From an uncultured Alistipes sp. (GTDB taxonomy: Bacteria > Bacteroidota > Bacteroidia > Bacteroidales > Rikenellaceae): a stretch of DNA of 10,819 nt. Positions 6,117 to 10,819 of the stretch are shown in pieces. The notes beneath the pieces are model-generated. The model made no database searches. It saw only the letters and a program-made list of their open reading frames with translations, and was not told where the DNA came from. The stretch lies in the NCBI GenBank assembly GCA_900770585.1, contig CAAGKW010000244.1:1-10819 (forward strand). The letters are read 5' to 3'. Each line of letters opens with the position of its first letter. Position 1 is the first letter of the stretch. Position numbers and translations under genes: made by a program.

Positions 6117-7106
6117 TTAGGGTATTCGTTTGAGCCACAGCTGCGAGAGCAGGAATTCGAGCACGAGGGCCGCCAGCGCCGCCAGAAGATAGCCGAGGAA
6201 ACGCTCGTCGTAGGTGGTGAACTCGGTCACCTCAACCTCGCTCTTTTCCAATTGGTTGATACGATCATAGACCTCAGCCAGCGCGCTCTTGTTGGTTGCG
6301 CGGAAGTATTCGCCACCGGTCATCTCGGCAATCTGAGTCAGCACCTCCTCGTCGATCTCGACCGGCATCTGCTGGTAGGAGATGTCGCCCCACATATCCT
6401 GAACGGGATAGGGAGCCGTGCCGCGCGTACCCACACCGATCGTATAGACCCTGACACCCAGCTTCTTAGCGATCTCGGCCGCGGTCAGCGGAGCGATCGT
6501 CGTGCGGTTGTTCACACCGTCGGTCAGCAGTATCACGATCTTGCTCTTGGCCTCGCTCTCGCGCAGGCGGTTGAGTGCCGTAGCCAGACCCGTACCGATC
6601 GCCGTGCCGTCCTCGATCAGACCGCTCTCGATCTGGCCGAGCATAGTGAGCAACGTGGGTTGGTCGGTGGTCAGCGGAGCCTGCGTATAGGCCTCGCCCG
6701 CGAAGACCACGATACCCATACGGTCGCCACGACGATCGACGATGAAGTTACCCGCCACCTCGCGTGCGGCGGTGATGCGGTCGGGCTTGAAGTCGCGTGC
6801 GAGCATCGAGCCCGACACGTCGATAGCCAGCATAATGTCGATACCCTCGGAGGTGGATTGGCTATGGTGTTCGACATCCTGCGGGCGTGCCAAAGCGATG
6901 ATAATCAACGCCACAGCCACCATTCGTAAGGCAAATGGCAGGTGTCGCAACCAATAGCGCACGGTGCGTGGCGCTCGGCTCATTGCACCGATGGTCGAGA
7001 TTCGGATTGTGGCGCCGCCGCGACGCTGACGATAGATGTATCCACCCACCATCGGCACCAGCGCAAGCAGTAGCCACAAGATATGAGGTTGTGCAAAATG
7101 TGTCAT
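6117..7106 (-). CDS. batA: BatA-like von Willebrand factor A membrane protein
   Basis: This 329-residue protein opens MTHFAQPHILWLLLALVPMV. Membrane segments lie at about residues 8-24, 57-73 and 303-322, with a VWA domain at about 88-285. All MIDAS positions are present: D96-V-S98-G-S100, T168 in EDGTAIG and D196 in LLTDGVNN. The sequence EGIDIMLAIDVSGSMLARDF is the hallmark that separates BatA from BatB. The VWA domain is predicted to be periplasmic and metal-binding. It probably works in one complex with the neighbouring BatB and BatC-like proteins and depends on the MoxR/DUF58 pair encoded at the head of the operon. The start ATG is 6 bp after the batC stop, so translation is likely coupled. 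Confidence 0.92.
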   Translation of the reverse strand: MTHFAQPHILWLLLALVPMVGGYIYRQRRGGATIRISTIGAMSRAPRTVRYWLRHLPFALRMVAVALIIIALARPQDVEHHSQSTSEGIDIMLAIDVSGSMLARDFKPDRITAAREVAGNFIVDRRGDRMGIVVFAGEAYTQAPLTTDQPTLLTMLGQIESGLIEDGTAIGTGLATALNRLRESEAKSKIVILLTDGVNNRTTIAPLTAAEIAKKLGVRVYTIGVGTRGTAPYPVQDMWGDISYQQMPVEIDEEVLTQIAEMTGGEYFRATNKSALAEVYDRINQLEKSEVEVTEFTTYDERFLGYLLAALAALVLEFLLSQLWLKRIP

Positions 7107-7112
7107 ACGCGT

Positions 7113-8051
7113 CTACCAATTCTTACCCGATCTGACTACGCCCTGACCGACCTTGGCATTGACCTTGTCGCGGGTCTTATCCTCCTCGCCCTGAATAGCG
7201 TCCAACATTCGCTCGGCATCGTTCTGCGACAGACCCGAAGGTTGCGGCTCGCCGTCACCCTGCTGAGGCTCTTGGTCGCCCTGCTGATCGCCCTCGTTGG
7301 GGTCGTTCTGACCGTCTTGGGGATCATTCTCGCCCTGCTGGTCGTCGTTGTCGCCCTCGTTCTGAGGGTCGTCGCCCTTGTTGGGGTCGTTCTTATCCTG
7401 CTGGTCGTCGTTCTCGCCGTCACGATTCTGGTCGCCCTTGTCGTTTTGGTCGTTCTGATCGTTATTGTTCTGATTGTCTTGATTTTGGTCCTTGTTCTGA
7501 TCGTTCTGCTGATCGTTCTGACCGCCACCTTGCTGGTTCTGATTCTGGTCCTGGTTCTGCTGGTTCTGGTCGTTGTTGCCACCGCCACCACCGCCTTGAT
7601 TGTTATCCTCGATGTACTTCTTGGTGTAGGCGTAGTTGTACTTGGTTTCCAGATCGGCAGGGTTCAGACGCAACGAACGCTTGAAGGCCGACAGCGCCTC
7701 CTGATACTTTTTCTGCTGAAAAAGCGCATTGCCGAGGTTGTAGTAGGAGTGGGCGCGGTCGAGCGACGAGCGGGTCGAATCGGCCGCCAACGCCGCAAAA
7801 ACCTTCTCCGCCTCGTCGAAACGCTGCTGCTTGTAGAGCGCATCGCCGAGGTTGAACTGCGCCTCGAAGCAGGTGTCACTCAGCTGCTGCGCCTCGCGGT
7901 AACGCTCCTCGGCACGGTCGTAGTCCAGACGCTCGTAGGCGCGGTTGCCACGACGCACACGACTGCGCTCAGGCCACTTTTGAGCCTGCGCATCGGTCGC
8001 TACGAACAACGCCACGGCGAGCGTAAAGGTCAAATATACAATTCGTTTCAT
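7113..8051 (-). CDS. batC: BatC-like exported TPR protein with a Q/N/D-rich tail
   Basis: This 312-residue protein has a signal peptide (residues 1-23, MKRIVYLTFTLAVALFVATD then AQAQ, probable cleavage after AQA). Tetratricopeptide repeats follow at about residues 31-140, best seen at 63-96 (FEAQFNLGDALYKQQRFDEA) and 100-133 (AHSYYNLGNALFQQKKYQEA). Residues 150-271 are a low-complexity tract of Gln, Asn, Asp and Gly. The last 40 residues return to ordered sequence, with LSQNDAERMLDAIQ (274-287), a segment conserved at the end of BatC proteins. TPR domains mediate protein-protein contact, so it probably scaffolds BatA/BatB in the periplasm. The start ATG overlaps the preceding stop by one base (TAATG), implying translational coupling. 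Its place before batA differs from the order in Bacteroides, where batC follows batB. Confidence 0.87.
   Translation of the reverse strand: MKRIVYLTFTLAVALFVATDAQAQKWPERSRVRRGNRAYERLDYDRAEERYREAQQLSDTCFEAQFNLGDALYKQQRFDEAEKVFAALAADSTRSSLDRAHSYYNLGNALFQQKKYQEALSAFKRSLRLNPADLETKYNYAYTKKYIEDNNQGGGGGGNNDQNQQNQDQNQNQQGGGQNDQQNDQNKDQNQDNQNNNDQNDQNDKGDQNRDGENDDQQDKNDPNKGDDPQNEGDNDDQQGENDPQDGQNDPNEGDQQGDQEPQQGDGEPQPSGLSQNDAERMLDAIQGEEDKTRDKVNAKVGQGVVRSGKNW
7239..7604 (-). repeat. Low-complexity coding tract for Gln/Asn/Asp-rich sequence in batC
   Basis: About 122 codons are made almost only of Gln, Asn, Asp, Gly, Glu and Lys. At DNA level this is a degenerate array of short units such as CAGAAC and GACCAG on the coding strand, seen as repeated gttctg/ctggtc on the plus strand. 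Such tracts change length readily by replication slippage, and assemblies can be wrong here. Confidence 0.8.
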
Positions 8052-9040
8052 TAGTCATCAATCTCTTTACGGGTTTCGTCGCTCTCGGCCTCGATGACCT
8101 CGACGGCCTTGGTCTCCTCGACAAAATAGTAGGCATTGAGGTAGGCCTGTTCGTGATACTGCTCGTCGGGAATCACGCGCGCAAACTTCACCAGGTCGGC
8201 CGTGCGGAGGATCTCGATGAGGTTGCGACGCGACTTGTCGGGCATCTCCTGCTCGCGCAGAGCCACGATGATCTCGTCGGTGGTCATCTCCATCGCACCA
8301 AACTCGTAGCGGTCGGCGATGTAGCGACGCAGGATGTCGGTCAGAGCCGAGTAGTAATCCTTGAATCGACCATTCTGCCACAACTTCTGGTGGTGCAGCG
8401 CTTCGAGAGCCTTGATGGCCTCGACGTGGGGCGGCACGACCTCCTTGGGACGGAAGGGGTTGGGCATTGTGATATTGTACTTATGTACGAGCCAGATAAT
8501 CAACGCAATGAGCGCCACGAGCAGCAACACAGCCACCGCCCCGCGCCACAGATAGCCCGAGAACTCGCCCCAACGCAGCGGCATATCCTTCGGACGTTTG
8601 ATGTCGTTGATTGTCATCGTGGTGGTGTCGATCTCGATCGGCTCGATGTACAACACCAGCGAGTCGACGCTATAAATCGTGTCGTTGATATTCTTGTCGA
8701 GGTAGGCCAGCGGGGTGCGACCCAGCGCCAGCGTGCCATCGCCGTAGGCGGCCAGACGGTAGCGTTTGCGCAGGTGCTGACGACGTCCATCGCGCTCGAC
8801 GGTATCGAGCGGCAACTCCTCGATCAGCTCCAACTCGCCATTCTCGCCCGTGTCGAACGAGGGGAAACCCACGACCTGCACCTGATCCTTCTTTACGTCG
8901 ATCGTCAGCAGCACCTCGTCACCCAGCAACACCGAGTCGGGCGTGAGCGACGCACGCACCTCGGGGCGCTCGCTCTGTGCCGACGCTGCCACCGCAAACA
9001 ACAAGGCAAGGAGCAGTAATATATTTCGTAATTTATTCAT
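8051..9040 (-). CDS. Exported/membrane protein of the bat cluster, BatD-like front with DUF4381-like tail
   Basis: This 329-residue protein has a signal peptide (residues 1-22, MNKLRNILLLLALLFAVAAS then AQ). A beta-rich periplasmic region of about 140 residues follows, beginning VRASLTPDSVLLGDEVLLTIDV, a pattern shared with the start of BatD proteins. There is one transmembrane helix (about 163-186) and a cytoplasmic alpha-helical tail (about 203-310). The tail has the block KLWQNGRFKDYYSALTDILR (219-238) and AMEMTTDEII (249-258), typical of DUF4381-like proteins encoded between DUF58 and VWA genes. It may link the cytoplasmic MoxR/DUF58 pair with the periplasmic Bat proteins; this is inference. 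The gene begins 10 bp after the DUF58 stop and overlaps batC by one base. It is much shorter than usual BatD (about 550-600 residues). Confidence 0.75.
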   Translation of the reverse strand: MNKLRNILLLLALLFAVAASAQSERPEVRASLTPDSVLLGDEVLLTIDVKKDQVQVVGFPSFDTGENGELELIEELPLDTVERDGRRQHLRKRYRLAAYGDGTLALGRTPLAYLDKNINDTIYSVDSLVLYIEPIEIDTTTMTINDIKRPKDMPLRWGEFSGYLWRGAVAVLLLVALIALIIWLVHKYNITMPNPFRPKEVVPPHVEAIKALEALHHQKLWQNGRFKDYYSALTDILRRYIADRYEFGAMEMTTDEIIVALREQEMPDKSRRNLIEILRTADLVKFARVIPDEQYHEQAYLNAYYFVEETKAVEVIEAESDETRKEIDD

Positions 9041-9050
9041 TTTCGGTCGG

Positions 9051-9932
9051 TTATCTCTGTTTGAAAAGTTTGATCAACGCCTTGACGTAGTCCTCGTCGG
9101 TAGCCACCGTAGCCGTGTCGACGCGATTCTGTTTGAGCACCGTTTCGATACGCTGGTTGCGGCGCGCCCAATCGTTTGCGTAGGCCTCGCGCACACGACG
9201 CGACGAGGAGTCGATCCACACCTTTTCGCCCGTCTCGGCATCCTCCAACTCCACAATTCCCACATCGGGCATCTCCTGCTCGCGCTGGTCATAGACGCGG
9301 ATACCCACCAGATCGTGACGACCGCTGGTGATCTTCAACGCCTCCTCGAAAGCCACTGCATCGGCCTCCGAATCCATAAAATCGGACAGCAGGAACGACG
9401 TTGTTCGCTTCTTGCTCACCGCCGCGAGGAATCGCAACGGCTCCGAGAGCGACGTGCCGCGACCCTCGGGCTTGAACCCGATCAACTCGCGGATAATCAT
9501 CAGGATATGTTGGCGACCCTTCTTCGGAGGAATGAACTTCTCGACCCGATCGCTGAAAAATATGCAACCCACCTTATCGTTGTTCTGCGAGGCCGAAAAG
9601 GCCAGCACAGCCGCGATCTCGGTGATCACATTCTTCTTCAACAGCTCGTTCGAACCGAACATACGCGACCCGCTCACATCGACCAGGAGCATCATCGTCA
9701 GCTCGCGCTCCTCCTCATAGACCTTGATGTGGGGTTTGCGCGAGCGTGCCGTAACGTTCCAATCGATGTCGCGCACGTCGTCGCCCAGGCGGTACTCGCG
9801 CACCTCGCTGAACGACATACCGCGACCACGGAACGCCGTGTGATACTTGCCCGCAAAGATCTCGTTACTCAACCCTCGGGTCTTGATCTCGATCTTGCGG
9901 ACGCGTTTCAAAATGTCGTTTTCGACGCTCAT
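9051..9932 (-). CDS. DUF58 domain protein of the MoxR/Bat operon
   Basis: This 293-residue protein is predicted to be cytoplasmic, with no signal peptide or membrane segment. The family signature REYRLGDDVRDIDW is at residues 45-58, preceded by GLSNEIFAGKYHTAFRGRGM. The rest forms a VWA-like fold: VDVSGS at 84-89 provides a DxSxS-type motif (D85, S87, S89), GRGTS has T160 and LLSD has D184, so a metal site seems intact. DUF58 proteins are almost always encoded directly after moxR, as here (5 bp between them), and are thought to be partners of the MoxR ATPase. No Shine-Dalgarno sequence is seen; translation is probably coupled to moxR. Confidence 0.93.
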   Translation of the reverse strand: MSVENDILKRVRKIEIKTRGLSNEIFAGKYHTAFRGRGMSFSEVREYRLGDDVRDIDWNVTARSRKPHIKVYEEERELTMMLLVDVSGSRMFGSNELLKKNVITEIAAVLAFSASQNNDKVGCIFFSDRVEKFIPPKKGRQHILMIIRELIGFKPEGRGTSLSEPLRFLAAVSKKRTTSFLLSDFMDSEADAVAFEEALKITSGRHDLVGIRVYDQREQEMPDVGIVELEDAETGEKVWIDSSSRRVREAYANDWARRNQRIETVLKQNRVDTATVATDEDYVKALIKLFKQR

Positions 9933-9937
9933 CTCGA

Positions 9938-10621
9938 TTAGGGTACTACGACGTTATTCAGAATATCGGTGATGATCTCTTCGGTAGTAACATTCTCAGC
10001 CTCAGCCTCGTAGGTCAGACCGATACGGTGGCGCAGCACATCGTGGCACACCGCACGTACGTCCTCGGGGATCACATAACCGCGACGCTTGATGAATGCG
10101 TAGCTGCGTGCAGCCTTCGCCAGCGAGATGCTCGCACGGGGCGAGGCACCGTAGCCGATCATCGACTGCAACTTCTGCAAGTTGTACTCCTGCGGCTCGC
10201 GCGTTGCGAAGATGATGTCGATGATATACTTCTCGATCTTCTCGTCCATATAGACATCCTCAACCACCTTACGCGCCTTGACGATATCCTCGGGGGTGAT
10301 CACCTTGCTCGGCTCGGGCATACCCGCACCCGACAGATTCATACGCACGATGTCGCGCTCCTCCTGCTTGTTGGGGTACGAGATCTTGGCTTTGAGCATA
10401 AAACGGTCCACCTGCGCCTCGGGCAGAGGATAGGTACCCTCCTGTTCCAGAGGGTTTTGCGTTGCCATCACAAGGAAGGGCTGGGGCAGTGCGTAGGTCT
10501 CGTCACCGATTGTCACCTGACGCTCCTGCATCGCTTCGAGCAGTGCCGACTGCACCTTTGCCGGCGAACGGTTGATCTCATCGGCCAGCACGAAGTTGGC
10601 AAACACGGGGCCCTTCTTCAC
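9938..10621 (-). pseudogene. moxR: moxR AAA+ ATPase, 5'-truncated at a chimeric junction
   Basis: The last 227 residues of a MoxR ATPase are intact. They start at VKKGPVFANFVLADEINRSP, where Walker B is VLADE (fragment residues 11-15). Sensor 1 follows in MATQNP (52-57), then EGTYPLPEAQVDRFMLK (61-77) and the sensor-2 block GASPRASISLAKAARS (158-173). MoxR proteins are about 320-335 residues, so about 100 N-terminal residues including Walker A are missing. Upstream of 10621 the minus-strand frame stays open to an ATG at 10747, but those 42 codons are antisense to an era gene fragment and do not resemble MoxR. Without Walker A the product could not bind ATP normally. If the junction is artificial, the real gene is intact elsewhere. 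MoxR would be the first gene and ATPase motor of the bat operon. Confidence 0.88.
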
Positions 10622-10632
10622 GAGAAAATCCT
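10610..10632. other. Chimeric junction between moxR and era
   Basis: MoxR homology on the minus strand ends at the codon 10619-10621 (V of VKKGP), and Era homology on the plus strand begins at 10622-10624 (E of EKILRLLD). Each gene is interrupted inside its coding sequence and they are in opposite orientation. The base GAGAA around 10622-10626 could belong to either partner, so the exact point may vary by a few bases. No insertion sequence, repeat or attachment site is visible at the joint. Confidence 0.8.
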
Positions 10633-10819
10633 CCGTCTTCTTGACAGAGAAATCCCCCACGGTACGGCTGTTGAAATCGAAAAAATGGACGAAACCGGTG
10701 ATGTGACAAAAATCACCGCTGTTATCTACTGCGAAAAGGCAAGCCATAAGCCCATTATTATCGGAAAAAAGGGTGAAGCTATAAAAAGAATCGGCTCTTA
10801 CGCAAGAAAGGATATTGAA
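10622..10819 (+). CDS. era: GTPase Era, C-terminal KH-domain fragment
   Basis: Sixty-six uninterrupted codons on the plus strand read EKILRLLDREIPHG, TAVEIEKMD, ITAVIYCEKASHKPIIIGKK and GEAIKRIGSYARKDIE. This is the linker and KH RNA-binding domain of Era, with the GXXG loop as GKKG at fragment residues 48-51. Era binds the 3' end of 16S rRNA and helps 30S ribosome maturation. The N-terminal GTPase domain (about 200 residues) is missing at the junction with moxR, and the last 25-30 residues would lie beyond the window. Codon use is more AT-rich (AAA, GAA, AGA, ATA) than in the neighbouring genes. The wording YCEKASHKPIIIGKKG is closer to Firmicutes/Clostridia Era than to the GIVIG-type loop I associate with Bacteroidetes. 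A different source organism is therefore likely. Confidence 0.87.

Noticed and set aside
5053..7106. batA and batB as a recent tandem duplication
   Set aside because: They share fold and motifs but differ throughout (DVSGS versus DVSNS, EDGTAIG versus TQGTDLG) in the ways that separate the old BatA and BatB families.
7083..8054. Long plus-strand open frame of 323 codons, rich in Leu and Val, resembling a multi-helix membrane protein
   Set aside because: It is the antisense of batC. Gln/Asn/Asp codons read as Leu/Val/Ile on the other strand, which creates the apparent hydrophobicity. The minus-strand gene has a signal peptide, TPRs and a conserved end.
10622..10747. N-terminal extension of moxR starting at an ATG at 10747
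   Set aside because: The 42 extra residues are antisense to a clear Era KH domain and do not match the MoxR N-terminus or contain Walker A. The partial look-alike GDFSVKK is coincidental.

Overview
The window looks like chromosomal DNA from a GC-rich member of the Bacteroidales, with a short foreign-looking piece joined at the right edge. Three things point to Bacteroidales: two promoters with the Bacteroidetes-type TAnnTTTG -7 box, the near absence of Shine-Dalgarno sequences before the genes, and a MoxR/DUF58/Bat gene cluster of the kind first described as aerotolerance genes in Bacteroides. An Alistipes/Rikenellaceae-like source would fit the base composition, but this is a weak inference. 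All Bacteroidales genes lie on the minus strand and read from right to left.

Layout from left to right: (1) 1-840, the N-terminal 280 residues of an oligosaccharide flippase-like membrane protein, with its own promoter at 862-892 overlapped by a 10-bp-arm palindrome. (2) 1042-1680 nth (endonuclease III) and 1700-4174 pcrA/uvrD-type helicase, a two-gene DNA-repair unit read from a promoter at 4182-4215 that appears to give a leaderless or nearly leaderless mRNA. (3) 4216-4551, a gene-free region with several nested or competing inverted repeats. (4) 4552-9932, a tight run of genes: DUF58 protein, a BatD-like/DUF4381-like membrane protein, BatC-like TPR protein, BatA, BatB and a small YqaA/DedA-type membrane protein. 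The truncated moxR (9938-10621) is the first gene of this operon.

How the genes may work together: MoxR AAA+ ATPases are usually encoded next to DUF58 and VWA proteins and are thought to act as chaperones for, or remodellers of, envelope or periplasmic complexes. Here the cytoplasmic parts (MoxR, DUF58) precede a set of membrane-anchored and exported parts: two VWA proteins with intact MIDAS motifs, an exported TPR protein with a disordered Q/N/D-rich tail, and a signal-peptide/one-TM protein. The order differs from the classical batA-B-C-D-E arrangement. batC lies before batA and batB, and no separate full-length batD or batE is seen.

The most striking feature is at the right edge. At about 10621/10622 the moxR gene stops resembling MoxR, having lost its N-terminus and Walker A. 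On the opposite strand, 10622-10819 reads without interruption as the KH-domain region of the GTPase Era, in a more AT-rich, Firmicutes-like style. Both genes are cut at the same point and in opposite orientations, so this is most simply a chimeric junction (assembly, ligation or amplification artefact), and less likely a real rearrangement. The apparent start of a longer moxR reading frame at 10747 is antisense era sequence and should not be trusted.
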